Positions 7,965 to 15,414 of a stretch of 44,553 bases of DNA are shown in pieces. The stretch's first letter is position 1; each line of letters begins with the position of its first letter. The notes beneath the pieces are model-generated. The model worked only from the letters and a program-made list of their open reading frames with translations, did no database searches and was not told the origin of the DNA. Position numbers and translations under genes: made by a program. Origin of the DNA: Phytomonospora endophytica (GTDB lineage Bacteria > Actinomycetota > Actinomycetes > Mycobacteriales > Micromonosporaceae); NCBI RefSeq assembly GCF_014202425.1, contig NZ_JACHGT010000011.1:214512-259064 (forward strand), in the 5' to 3' direction.

Positions 7965-9233
7965 TCAGGACCGCCGGTCCCCGCGCAGCGCGCGCCACAG
8001 CCACAGCGCGCAGCCGGCCCCGGCGGTCCACAACCCCGTCGAGATCAGGTTGTCGCGGACCGAGGACCAGCCGATGTGGACCTTCGACAGCACCGGCGTG
8101 AGCAGCGGTGCCAGGTCGGGGGACAGGACATAGAGCAGCAGCCCGAACAGGACCACGTTCTGCGCGTTCTTCAGCAGCCAGCGCACCGCCTTGAAGCGCG
8201 CGTTCGCCGCCGTGTCGAGGGACACCGAGGGCAGACCGCCGGCCCAGGTGTGCAGCGCGATGATGTTCTGCGCGGTCAGCCAGACGTAGCGGTTGGTGCT
8301 GTAGGCGTCATAGAGCCAGGAGCCCGCGTCGGCGCCGCCGCCCTCGCCCTGTTTGGTCTGCGTGTCGAGGATGTGCCGCGCGGCCGAGGCGCAGGCCGCC
8401 CGCGCGCGACGGCCGTCGACGCCCGTCAGCGCGGTCAGCGCCCAGGCCGTGCCGTCGTTGAAGCAGTAGTTGACGCTGTTGCTCGGGGAGGCGACCCACT
8501 CCTCCAGGTTGTTGATCCAGCTGCCGTCGGGGAGCTGCTGGCCGAGCAGGAAGTCGATGGCGTGGGTGTACTTCGCCTCCGGGTAGCGCGCCCCGCGCAG
8601 GGCGATGATGACCTGCGCGGTCGTCGCCGCGTTCGGTCGCGCGCGGCTGTTGACGCCCCAGCCCCAGGTCGTGCCGTCCTGGCAGCTGAAGAGGTGGTTG
8701 ATCAGGCGTTTGCGCGTGGCCTCGTCGTGGTCCCAGACCGCGAAGGCCCACAGGGTCAGGGCGGTCGGCAGGACGCGCGGTTCGGTGCGGTCGCGCGGGG
8801 TCGTGGCCACACCGCCGCCGTCGTCGATGCAGGACTCCAGGAAGGCGAGGGCACGGCGGACGGCGTCGTCGGGATGCTTGCGGGTCTGCTCGCACAGCGC
8901 GATCAGGACCAGCGCCGTCGACTCCGCGCCCGCGTAGGGCGTGCCGATCGAGGCGAAGGCGCCCGAGGGCTCCTGGCGGGCGCGCAGCCACTCGGCGACG
9001 TCGGCGACGTCGATGTCGGGCAGGTACGGCGGGCGCGGGCGGTGGTGGTCGGCGAGCGCGATGAGGGCGCGCAGGGCGTCGGTCGTGCCACCCCAGACCG
9101 AGGGATGCGCCTGGCCGGACTTGGCGGGCCAGGCGCGCTCGCCGGTGAGGTAGGCGTCGCCCAGCCAGGTGGCGGCCAGGGCGAGGCATTCGTCGATCTC
9201 GCGGGCATGGGGTCGGCGTTTGCGGATGGCCAT
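7965..9233 (-). CDS. Prenyltransferase/squalene-cyclase-like alpha-toroid protein with C-terminal membrane segments
   Basis: This encodes 422 residues from ATG 9233 with GGGGGA upstream. Repeats of the squalene/terpene cyclase alpha-alpha barrel kind are seen, e.g. WLRARQEPSGAFASIGTPYA, then CQDGTTWGWGVNSRARPNA and LLGQQLPDGSWINNLEEW. These resemble the QW-type repeats of this fold. I see neither a convincing DXDD hopene-cyclase motif nor a DDxxD motif, so enzyme activity is doubtful. The last 75 residues carry two hydrophobic stretches (VVLFGLLLYVLSPDLAPLL and LWTAGAGCALWLWRAL), suggesting membrane anchoring. Such toroid proteins in actinobacteria are mostly uncharacterised. An upstream extension of the frame to 9344 is rejected for lack of a ribosome site. 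Confidence 0.8.
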   Translation of the reverse strand: MAIRKRRPHAREIDECLALAATWLGDAYLTGERAWPAKSGQAHPSVWGGTTDALRALIALADHHRPRPPYLPDIDVADVAEWLRARQEPSGAFASIGTPYAGAESTALVLIALCEQTRKHPDDAVRRALAFLESCIDDGGGVATTPRDRTEPRVLPTALTLWAFAVWDHDEATRKRLINHLFSCQDGTTWGWGVNSRARPNAATTAQVIIALRGARYPEAKYTHAIDFLLGQQLPDGSWINNLEEWVASPSNSVNYCFNDGTAWALTALTGVDGRRARAACASAARHILDTQTKQGEGGGADAGSWLYDAYSTNRYVWLTAQNIIALHTWAGGLPSVSLDTAANARFKAVRWLLKNAQNVVLFGLLLYVLSPDLAPLLTPVLSKVHIGWSSVRDNLISTGLWTAGAGCALWLWRALRGDRRS

Positions 9234-9392
9234 CAGCGATCCCCCCTTGTCCCGAGGATATCCGTTGTGCCCACAGTGGACTGTCGGACGAACACGGGGT
9301 GAAGTACCGGTGGCGTAACGGATGTGCGGTGTCGGAAGGTTCACCGTTCACGGGTCTCGCGCGTCTTGCCGTACTGCGCTACCGTGCCGCAC

Positions 9393-9866
9393 ATGATCAC
9401 TGCGCGCCGGGCGACCGTTGCTGACATCGACGAACTCGTGCGACTCCGGGGAGTGATGCTGACCGGGATGGCGGGGGTGGAGCCCGAGCCGGGGCCGTGG
9501 CAGGAGACGTCGGCGGAGATCCTGCGCGAGCGTCTCCCCGGTGCCGACGCCGCCCTCGCGGCCTTCGCCGTCGACCGCCCCGGCGAGCCCGGCAAACTCG
9601 CCGCCTGTGTCCTCGCCGTCGTCGAGCAGCGCCTGGCGTCGCCGGAGAACCCGAGCGGGCGCGTCGGGTACATCTTCAGCGTCGCCACCGACGACGCCTA
9701 CCGCCGCAGGGGCTATTCGCGGCTGTGCATGGAGGCGACGCTGGCCTGGTACCGCGAGCGGGGTGTCGGCAAGGTCGACCTGCGCGCGTCGGTGGACGCC
9801 GAACCGCTGTACCGGTCGCTGGGGTTCGTGCGGACCTCGGATCCGGCGATGCGGCTGAGCATGTGA
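9393..9866 (+). CDS. GNAT family N-acetyltransferase
   Basis: This encodes 157 residues from ATG 9393. The N-terminus ITARRATVADIDELVRLRG is the typical beta1-alpha1 opening. The acetyl-CoA-binding motif A is GYIFSVATDDAYRRRGYSRLC (R/Q-x-x-G-x-G/A variant RRRGYS), and the end VDLRASVDAEPLYRSLGFVRTS is motif B. It would transfer an acetyl group from acetyl-CoA to an amine or peptide N-terminus; the substrate is unknown. A -10-like TACCGT (9380-9385) lies 7 nt before the ATG and no ribosome site is visible, so the mRNA may be leaderless. Confidence 0.9.
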   Translation: MITARRATVADIDELVRLRGVMLTGMAGVEPEPGPWQETSAEILRERLPGADAALAAFAVDRPGEPGKLAACVLAVVEQRLASPENPSGRVGYIFSVATDDAYRRRGYSRLCMEATLAWYRERGVGKVDLRASVDAEPLYRSLGFVRTSDPAMRLSM

Positions 9867-9875
9867 GCAACCCGC

Positions 9876-9906
9876 TTGCGGGGGCTCGGGGGCGTGTGGT
9901 TATCCT
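9876..9906 (+). promoter_or_regulatory. Probable promoter of tRNA-Tyr
   Basis: TTGCGG (9876-9881), a 19-nt spacer and TATCCT (9901-9906) sit about 31 nt before the tRNA 5' end. This fits a housekeeping sigma promoter, though the spacer is slightly long. Confidence 0.45.
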
Positions 9907-9937
9907 GTGTGCCGCGCCTTCGTTCGCGAAGGCGTTA

Positions 9938-10018
<81 letters not shown>

Positions 10019-10033
10019 CAGGTAGTGAGAAAG

Positions 10034-10070
10034 AGCCCCCGACCTGGGGAAACTCAGGTCGGGGGCTTTT
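10034..10070 (+). terminator. Rho-independent terminator of tRNA-Tyr
   Basis: AGCCCCCGACCTG (10034-10046) pairs with CAGGTCGGGGGCT (10055-10067). The stem is 13 bp with an 8-nt loop and is followed directly by a short T run. Confidence 0.9.
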
Positions 10071-10071
10071 C

Positions 10072-10417
10072 GTGCGCGGGCTTCGCCGCCGGAGCCGGGG
10101 GGCCGCGCGAACGGGCGCGGCCGTGGTTCGGCGAGCCCCCGGTGGGGTGTCACCTTCACCTGCGACGGCACTCGCGTCAACGAACTCTCGGTGCGGCCGT
10201 CGTCCGGTGAGGTCTTGGGCGGTCGGTCGAGGGCGCGGCCCGTCCCCGTGGCGAGAATCTATCGAAGCGTGTCAATCCACCTGCTTTCGGTGCAGCAGGC
10301 CTTCGGTGATGATCAGGGCATCGAACCGACGGTCCGCCGCGAACGGGAGGAAGGCGCGTGCGTCGCCTGCCGCGGGGTCCGTCGGCCAGTCGGAACACAC
10401 GAAGGGAACGTGTCTTG
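10072..10417. other. Intergenic region, nothing recognised
   Basis: This stretch lies between the tRNA terminator and the secreted inhibitor-like gene. Short open frames exist on both strands, but none shows a ribosome site or a recognisable protein. GAAGGGAA (10401-10408) near its end probably serves the next gene. Confidence 0.4.
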
Positions 10418-10837
10418 ATGACGGCAAGGCGAACCTCGACCACGCTCCTCGCCGCCGTGCTGCTGGCCGTGGCACTGCTGGCGGGAGTCGGGCCGGCCGC
10501 GCCGGCGAGTGCGGCCGGCCCGGGGGCCGTGTCCGCGGCGGACGTCGAACCGATGGCCTTCGCGGACTGCCCGTCCGGGGTGATCTGCATCTACATCGCG
10601 ACCAACGGCGGCGGTCTGCCCGGGTGGACGAGGCTCTACGAGACCAGCCCGGGGAGGTGCACCTTCGCGGGGATCGTAGGTCTGACGGGCCTCCGCGGCG
10701 TCATGTCGGCCTACAACCGGACCGACAGCCTCCAGAAGCTCTGGACCGGCACGAACTGCACCGGTAGCGCGGCATGGATCTACCCGGGGAACCAGATCGT
10801 CAACCTGGGCACCGCTCGCTGGTCGGTCGGGGGATAG
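10418..10837 (+). CDS. Secreted peptidase-inhibitor-like protein (family I36 type)
   Basis: This encodes 139 residues from ATG 10418, or TTG 10415, which is better spaced from GAAGGGAA. The signal peptide is clear: a basic start MTARRTS, a hydrophobic core LLAAVLLAVALLAGVG and a likely cleavage after APASA. The mature domain opens DCPSGVICIYIATNGGGLPGW and carries four cysteines likely to form two disulfides. It resembles the crystallin-like peptidase inhibitor I36 (SMPI) family of actinobacteria. Inhibition of extracellular metalloproteases would be the family role; activity here is inferred. It stands alone, with a strong hairpin after it. Confidence 0.75.
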   Translation: MTARRTSTTLLAAVLLAVALLAGVGPAAPASAAGPGAVSAADVEPMAFADCPSGVICIYIATNGGGLPGWTRLYETSPGRCTFAGIVGLTGLRGVMSAYNRTDSLQKLWTGTNCTGSAAWIYPGNQIVNLGTARWSVGG

Positions 10838-10857
10838 CCCTCCGCCGACCCGGGCGA

Positions 10858-10894
10858 GAGCCCGGCCGGCCCCATGCCGGGGCCGGCCGGGCTC
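10858..10894. terminator. Bidirectional 16-bp hairpin
   Basis: GAGCCCGGCCGGCCCC (10858-10873) and GGGGCCGGCCGGGCTC (10879-10894) are perfect arms with a 5-nt loop, between convergent genes. No T tract is present on either side, but the stability suggests it stops transcription from both. Confidence 0.75.
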
Positions 10895-11672
10895 AACCGC
10901 CCACCCCCGCCAGCCGCGGGTCCACCGTCCCGTCCAGCCATCCGCGCAGGACGTCGTTGAACAGGCCGGTGTCCTCGACGTTCCAGACGTGGTGCATGCC
11001 CGGCGCGAGCCGCAGCCGGGCCTGCGGAGCCGCTGCGGCGAGTGCCGTCAGCGACTCGCGGACGACGGCGTCCTCCTTCTCTCCGGCGATGGCGAGCAGG
11101 GGCCCTTCGTAGTCGCGCAGGCCGTCGGGGACGCCACCGGCGTAGACGTCGGTGAACATCGCCCGCGCGGTCTCCTTGCGGACCGACAGCCCGTGGCCGA
11201 CGTACCTGTCGCGGGCGTCGGCGGGGAGGCGCATCCCGGCGGCCAGGGCGCGCCAGTACCAGCGGCGGCGCCAGAACGCCAGTTGCAGTCGCGCGACCAG
11301 CCGCACGCCGCGCCCCGGCCGGGCGAGTGGGGCGCCGGTGAGCATGGCCGACCGCACGCGGCCGGGGTGGCGGGCGAGCACGCGCAGTGCGGTCACCGCT
11401 CCGAGTGAGAGGCCGACGAGGTCGAAGCGGCCGTCGGCGCCGTTCTCCGTCGCCCGCGCGACGACGTCGTCGGCGACGTCGTCGAGTCCCGGCCAGTCCT
11501 CGCCGACGCGGGTGCCGAAGCCGGGCAGGTCGGGGGTGAGCACGAGGCGGTCGGCGACGGCGTCGAGCTGGGGCTCCCACATCCAGTTGGCGACGTTGCC
11601 TCCGTGCAGGAGCACGAGCGGCGGGGCCGTGGTGGCCGACCGGGGCGGGTGCGTCTCCGGGAAGCCGTTCAC
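10893..11672 (-). CDS. Alpha/beta hydrolase
   Basis: This encodes 259 residues from GTG 11672. The fold shows PPLVLLHGGNVANWMW (oxyanion hole HGG), DLVGLSLGAVTALRVL with nucleophile Ser in GLSLG, and a late His in GMHHVWNVEDTG; an acidic residue near AGEKEDAVV completes a plausible triad. A helical cap lies in the middle. It would hydrolyse an ester or similar small substrate. The GTG start overlaps the TGA stop of the upstream PadR gene (GTGA), so the two form a coupled operon and the PadR protein probably controls it. Confidence 0.88.
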   Translation of the reverse strand: MNGFPETHPPRSATTAPPLVLLHGGNVANWMWEPQLDAVADRLVLTPDLPGFGTRVGEDWPGLDDVADDVVARATENGADGRFDLVGLSLGAVTALRVLARHPGRVRSAMLTGAPLARPGRGVRLVARLQLAFWRRRWYWRALAAGMRLPADARDRYVGHGLSVRKETARAMFTDVYAGGVPDGLRDYEGPLLAIAGEKEDAVVRESLTALAAAAPQARLRLAPGMHHVWNVEDTGLFNDVLRGWLDGTVDPRLAGVGG

Positions 11673-12187
11673 GTCAGTTCCTTCTCGACGGTGTCGAGCC
11701 AGGCCAGTTCGGTGCGCAGGTGCGCGATGCCGTTGTCCAGCGTCGCCAGTCGCAGGCGGGCGGCGCGGTCGGGTGCCCCGGTCTCGGCGCGCGTCGCCTC
11801 GAAGTCGGCGAGTAGCGCGCGGGTGGTCTCCCGGCGTCGCGCGAAGAGCGCGCGGAGGGCGTCGTCGTCGAGACCGTCACCGAAGAAGACGCGGGCGAGG
11901 AAGGGGTCGCGCTCCAGGTGGCGTTCGGGTTCGGCGGCGAGCCAGGCGGCGAGGGCGGCCCGGCCGGCGGGGGTGATGCGGTGCTCCTGGCGGTTCGGCG
12001 CGCTCGTCCCGGCGACGGTCTCGACCTCGGCGAAGCCTTCGGTGACGAGCTGGGCGAGGGTGCGGTAGATCTGTGCCTTGTCGGCCGCCCAGAAGTGCCC
12101 GGCGGTGGTGTCGAAGTGCCGTTTGAGGTCGTAGCCGGTCATCGGCGACAGCGCGAGCAGCCCCAGGATGATGCGTGACAGAACCAT
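11669..12187 (-). CDS. PadR-family transcriptional regulator
   Basis: This encodes 172 residues from ATG 12187. The PadR winged helix occupies residues 1-80: VLSRIILGLLALSPMTGYDL, then AQIYRTLAQLVTEGFAEVE and RITPAGRAALAAWL. A C-terminal helical dimerisation part follows with RDPFLARVFFGDGL. Upstream in-frame ATGs exist at 12202 and beyond, but 12187 is chosen because a -35/-10 pair ends 6 nt before it. It is the first gene of a two-gene operon with the alpha/beta hydrolase and is likely autoregulated through the near-palindrome in its promoter. The ligand is unknown. Confidence 0.87.
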   Translation of the reverse strand: MVLSRIILGLLALSPMTGYDLKRHFDTTAGHFWAADKAQIYRTLAQLVTEGFAEVETVAGTSAPNRQEHRITPAGRAALAAWLAAEPERHLERDPFLARVFFGDGLDDDALRALFARRRETTRALLADFEATRAETGAPDRAARLRLATLDNGIAHLRTELAWLDTVEKELT

Positions 12188-12191
12188 GCCT

Positions 12192-12223
12192 CTAGTAGAC
12201 ATGTCACCTAGTGGATTTGTCAA
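12192..12223 (-). promoter_or_regulatory. Leaderless PadR promoter with operator-like palindrome
   Basis: Minus strand: a perfect -35 TTGACA (12218-12223), an 18-nt spacer, -10 TCTACT (12194-12199), then 6 nt to ATG 12187. A palindromic core GACATGTC (12198-12205) is flanked symmetrically at 2 bp by CTAG on each side (12192-12195 and 12208-12211), covering the -10 and part of the spacer. This fits autorepression. Confidence 0.65.
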
Positions 12224-12811
12224 CTAGGGCCGGGCGGGCCACGCCCTCATCGCCGACGTCGCGATCGCGTGCAGTTCCTCCCGGCTCGCGCCGTCGCAGG
12301 CCTGTGTCGACATGCCCTGCACCACGGCGGCGTAGAAGGTCGCCAGCTCCTTCGGGTCGGTGCCCTCGTCCAGGCGGCCGGCGTCGGCGGCGATGCGGTC
12401 GGCGATCGCGGCCTTGCTGGCCTCGCGGTCGGCGCGCAGGGACGCGCGGACGTCGCCGTCGGCGACGTTGACCGCCGCGCTGATGACCAGGCAGCCGGGC
12501 GGATGGGACGGGTCGGTGTAGTCGTCGGCGAGCGCGTGCAGCAGCCGGTCGAGGGCCTCGCGTGCGGTCGGGGCGGCCAGGGCCTCCTCCATGACGGGGC
12601 TCGCGGTCGCCTTGTATCCGGCGACGACCTCGTCGAAGAGTGCGCGCTTGTCGCCGAAGGCGGCGTACAGGCTCGGCGGGCGGATGCCCATCGCGGCGGT
12701 CAGGTCGGCGATCGAGGCCGTCTCGTAGCCGCGCTCCCAGAAGAGCTCGGTGGCGCGGCGCAGCGCCTCGTCGCGGTCGAAGGCTCGGGGGCGTCCTCGG
12801 GTAACTGGCAC
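12224..12811 (-). CDS. TetR/AcrR-family transcriptional regulator
   Basis: This encodes 195 residues from GTG 12811. The N-terminal helix-turn-helix is RDEALRRATELFWERGYETA, then SIADLTAAMGIRPPSLYAAFGDKRALF. The ligand-binding half includes PPGCLVISAAVNV and FYAAVVQGMSTQACDGASRE, as in the TetR branch often paired with oxidoreductases. It is divergent from an SDR gene with 76 bp between them, and a near-perfect inverted repeat in that gap is the likely operator. The frame opposite the SDR gene is not coding. A -10 TATAGA 8 nt before the GTG suggests a leaderless mRNA. Confidence 0.88.
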   Translation of the reverse strand: MPVTRGRPRAFDRDEALRRATELFWERGYETASIADLTAAMGIRPPSLYAAFGDKRALFDEVVAGYKATASPVMEEALAAPTAREALDRLLHALADDYTDPSHPPGCLVISAAVNVADGDVRASLRADREASKAAIADRIAADAGRLDEGTDPKELATFYAAVVQGMSTQACDGASREELHAIATSAMRAWPARP

Positions 12812-12825
12812 CCCCTGATTCTATA

Positions 12826-12850
12826 ACGCTCGCTACATATGTGCTAGCGT
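12826..12850. promoter_or_regulatory. TetR-type operator in the TetR/SDR divergent promoter
   Basis: ACGCTCGCT (12826-12834) and its inverted partner GCTAGCGT (12843-12850) flank the palindrome ACATATGT (12835-12842). This is an imperfect inverted repeat of about 25 bp between the divergent starts. It adjoins the TetR -10 TATAGA (12820-12825, minus strand), consistent with repression of both genes. Confidence 0.65.
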
Positions 12851-12887
12851 CTTTCCGTAACGACCACTACAGAAAGAATCGGCCATC

Positions 12888-13643
12888 ATGAGCAGCAAGA
12901 TCGCCCTCGTCACCGGCTCCTCCCGCGGTATCGGCCGCGGCATCGCCCGCCGCCTCGCCGCCGACGGCGTGCTCGTCGGCGTCCACTACGGCTTCGACGA
13001 GACCGCCGCGAAGCAGACTGTCGACGACATCACCGCCGCGGGCGGCCGCGCCTTCACCGTCCACGCCGAACTCGGCGTCCCCGGCGACGCCGAGACGCTG
13101 TGGGCGAACTTCGACGCACGACTCGCCGCCCTCGGCGCCGAAGGCCTCGACATCCTCGTCAACAACGCCGGCGCCAACGGACCCGGCCCGATCGGCGAGG
13201 CCACCGCCGACGGCTTCGACCGCGCCATCGCCCTCAACCTCCGCGCGCCCTTCCTCATCACCCAGGGCGGCCTGACCCGCATGCGCGACGGCGGCCGCGT
13301 CGTCAACATCTCCTCGGGCGCGGCGATCCTGCCCTGGGCGCAGGACCCGGTCTACGGCATGACGAAGGCCGCGCTCGACCACTTCACGAAGTCCCTGGCC
13401 AAAGAGCTCGGACCGCGCGGGATCACCGTCAACTCGGTCGGCCCGGGCGTGATCGACACCGACATCAACGCCTCCTGGCTGCGCGCCTCCGACGAGGGCC
13501 GCGCCGCCGGTGCCGCGTACTCGGCCTTCGGGCGGGTCGGCGAGGTCGAGGACGTCGCCGACGTCGTGGGCTTCCTCGCCTCCGACGCCGGCCGCTGGGT
13601 CACCGGCTCCTGGCTCGACGCGACCGGAGGATCGCTGCTGTAG
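12888..13643 (+). CDS. Short-chain dehydrogenase/reductase (SDR)
   Basis: This encodes 251 residues from ATG 12888. It has classical SDR features: the NAD(P)-binding TGSSRGIGRGIARRLAADG (TGxxxGIG), the NNAG motif in DILVNNAGANGPG, and catalytic Ser in VNISSGAAIL with YGMTK (YxxxK) about a dozen residues later. The closing motif GPGVIDTDI and the C-terminus WVTGSWLDATGGSLL complete the fold. Arg after Ser-Ser in the first loop hints at NADP. Its substrate is unknown; control by the divergent TetR regulator is inferred from the shared operator. A hairpin at 13675-13698 follows. Confidence 0.93.
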   Translation: MSSKIALVTGSSRGIGRGIARRLAADGVLVGVHYGFDETAAKQTVDDITAAGGRAFTVHAELGVPGDAETLWANFDARLAALGAEGLDILVNNAGANGPGPIGEATADGFDRAIALNLRAPFLITQGGLTRMRDGGRVVNISSGAAILPWAQDPVYGMTKAALDHFTKSLAKELGPRGITVNSVGPGVIDTDINASWLRASDEGRAAGAAYSAFGRVGEVEDVADVVGFLASDAGRWVTGSWLDATGGSLL

Positions 13644-13674
13644 GCGCCACGGCCGACGGCACCGATCGGCGATC

Positions 13675-13698
13675 GGACCGGCCGCGAGTGGCCGGTCC
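13675..13698 (+). terminator. Hairpin after the SDR gene
   Basis: GGACCGGCC (13675-13683) and GGCCGGTCC (13690-13698) are perfect 9-bp arms with a 6-nt loop, 32 bp after the SDR stop. No T run follows. Confidence 0.6.
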
Positions 13699-13761
13699 GC
13701 CCTTGATCCATGCATCATTGGCTTGCCCTTCGCCCAGCCCACATTCCCCCGAGGTGCCCGC

Positions 13762-14511
13762 ATGCTCACCCCTCGCCGCCGCGCGCTGTCCATTTCCCTC
13801 ACCGCGGTCGCCCTGCTCGCCGCCGGGTGCACCAAGGCCACCGTGAACGCCGCACCCTGGGGTGCCCCCCTCGACGCGGTGACCGCCGCCGCGGCCGGAC
13901 TCGCCGACGGCGTCGCCTTCCGCGGCGTGACCGAGGCCGACAGCGTGTCGCTCGCGACCAACGGCGAGGAGATCCCGGCCGAACACAAGTTCCGCCTCTA
14001 CCAGGAGGTCAGCAGCGGCGTCGCGAACATCGCCACCGAGCTGCGGCTCATCGGCGACGAGCTGTGGATGCGCATCAGCGGCCTCGGCGGGGACGGGGAC
14101 TGGGGGCACATCGCCGACGGCGCGTTCCTCGGCGAGACGGCCGACGTCGTCGGCCCGTCGGTCTGGGCCCCCGAGCTGTTCGCGCAGATCACGACCATCG
14201 AGCGGATCGGCGAGCAGAAGTACGGCGGTGTGCTCGACCTGACCGAGGCCGACCCGGACAGGACCGGCATCGACAAGGCCATCATGCGCGACCTGCCCGA
14301 CGAGGCCGAAGAGGTCGAGTTCTCCGTCTCGCTCAACGCCGACGGCACGCTCAACACCCTCACCCTGGAGATCGACGACACCGCGCAGGGCGACGTGACC
14401 ATCGACTACTCCTTCACCAAGCACGGCGCCCCCAACGACGTCACCGAACCCGACGGCAAGATCGTCGAGGTCACCGACGAGAACGCCATGGAGTGGTTCG
14501 CCGGCTCCTGA
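13762..14511 (+). CDS. Lipoprotein, first of a tandem paralogous pair
   Basis: This encodes 249 residues from ATG 13762, preceded by AGGTG as ribosome site. It has a lipoprotein signal: basic TPRRRALS, a hydrophobic stretch and lipobox LLAAGC, so it should be anchored to the outer face of the membrane. The mature part has LIGDELWMRISGLGGDGDWGH, FGETADVVG-like and VEFSVSLNADGTLNTLTLEI segments. These resemble the LppX/LprAFG-like beta-sheet lipoproteins of actinobacteria that bind lipids in the cell wall, but the similarity is only general. The next gene is a paralogue with the same landmarks and a similar upstream element. The function is unknown. Confidence 0.8.
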   Translation: MLTPRRRALSISLTAVALLAAGCTKATVNAAPWGAPLDAVTAAAAGLADGVAFRGVTEADSVSLATNGEEIPAEHKFRLYQEVSSGVANIATELRLIGDELWMRISGLGGDGDWGHIADGAFLGETADVVGPSVWAPELFAQITTIERIGEQKYGGVLDLTEADPDRTGIDKAIMRDLPDEAEEVEFSVSLNADGTLNTLTLEIDDTAQGDVTIDYSFTKHGAPNDVTEPDGKIVEVTDENAMEWFAGS

Positions 14512-14590
14512 GGATCGTCCACCGTGGATGGACTTGCCACCGTCCGGCCGTGACGGGCATCATGGGCGTCCCCGACCCGAGGTGCCCCTC

Positions 14591-15352
14591 ATGCCGTCCG
14601 TCCGCGTCCGCGCGCTGTCCGCCTGCCTCGCCCTCACCGTCGCCGCGGTCCTCGCCGGTTGCGGGAGGACCGCGACCCTCGACGGTCCCGCGTGGGGCAC
14701 TCCCGACGAGGCGATCGCCGCCGCCGTGGCGAAGATGCCCGAGGGCTTCAACTTCGTCGCCGAGGTGGCGGGCCTCGCCGGGCAGGAGAACGTCAACGGG
14801 ACCGACCGCCCCGGCGAAGGGTCGTTGTCGCTCGTCCGCAGTTCCGTCGGGGCCGCGAGCGTCAACCGGGCCGTCCTGATCGGCGACGAACTGTGGATGC
14901 GCTACGAGGGCATCGCCGGTTTCCCCGAGGAATGGGGGCACCTCGCCACCGGCGGTTCGGTCTTCGCCGCGGGCGCCGGGATGATCGGGCCGGGGACGTG
15001 GGTGCCCGCCCTCGTCGACGAGATCGTGTCGGTCGAGCGGACCGGCCCGATGCGCTTCGGCGGGATCCTCGACTTCGACGCCGTCGAGCCGCAGAAGACC
15101 GGCGTGCCCTCCTACCAGCTCGACTCCGTCGACAACGGCGACGAGGTCGCCTTCTCCCTCAACCTGAACAAGGACGGGTACATCGAGCACTTCGAGTTCA
15201 CCCTCGAAGGACCCGACGGTGACCTGGTCATGAACTACAACTTCAACGAGCACGGTACGGCCAACGAGGTCGCTCCGCCTGCGGGCGAGGAGATCACCGA
15301 GCTGACCACCGAGACCATCGTGGACTGGCTGCTCGGCGACTTCGGATCCTAA
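14591..15352 (+). CDS. Lipoprotein, second of a tandem paralogous pair
   Basis: This encodes 253 residues from ATG 14591. The signal peptide ends in lipobox VLAGC followed by GRTATLDGPAWGTPDEAI. Landmarks shared with its neighbour are LIGDELWMRYEGIAG, EEWGHLATGG, MRFGGILDFD (against KYGGVLDLT) and VAFSLNLNKDGYIEHFEF. The upstream regions share CCCGAGGTGCCC (13748-13759 and 14576-14587), which contains the AGGTG ribosome site, and a CATCAT element (13713 and 14558). The pair arose by local duplication and is probably exposed on the outer face of the membrane. The role is unknown. Confidence 0.8.
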   Translation: MPSVRVRALSACLALTVAAVLAGCGRTATLDGPAWGTPDEAIAAAVAKMPEGFNFVAEVAGLAGQENVNGTDRPGEGSLSLVRSSVGAASVNRAVLIGDELWMRYEGIAGFPEEWGHLATGGSVFAAGAGMIGPGTWVPALVDEIVSVERTGPMRFGGILDFDAVEPQKTGVPSYQLDSVDNGDEVAFSLNLNKDGYIEHFEFTLEGPDGDLVMNYNFNEHGTANEVAPPAGEEITELTTETIVDWLLGDFGS

Positions 15353-15372
15353 AAAAGCGCCGAGACGACGGC

Positions 15373-15402
15373 GGCCACGGCCCGCGCGAGGCGGCCGTGG
15401 CC
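15373..15402. terminator. Hairpin between convergent lipoprotein and SWIM genes
   Basis: GGCCACGGCC (15373-15382) pairs with GGCCGTGGCC (15393-15402). An A run (15351-15356) overlapping the lipoprotein stop reads as T residues on the minus strand about 17 nt after the stem, so it may act mainly for the SWIM operon. Confidence 0.55.
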
Positions 15403-15414
15403 GGTCGTACGTGC

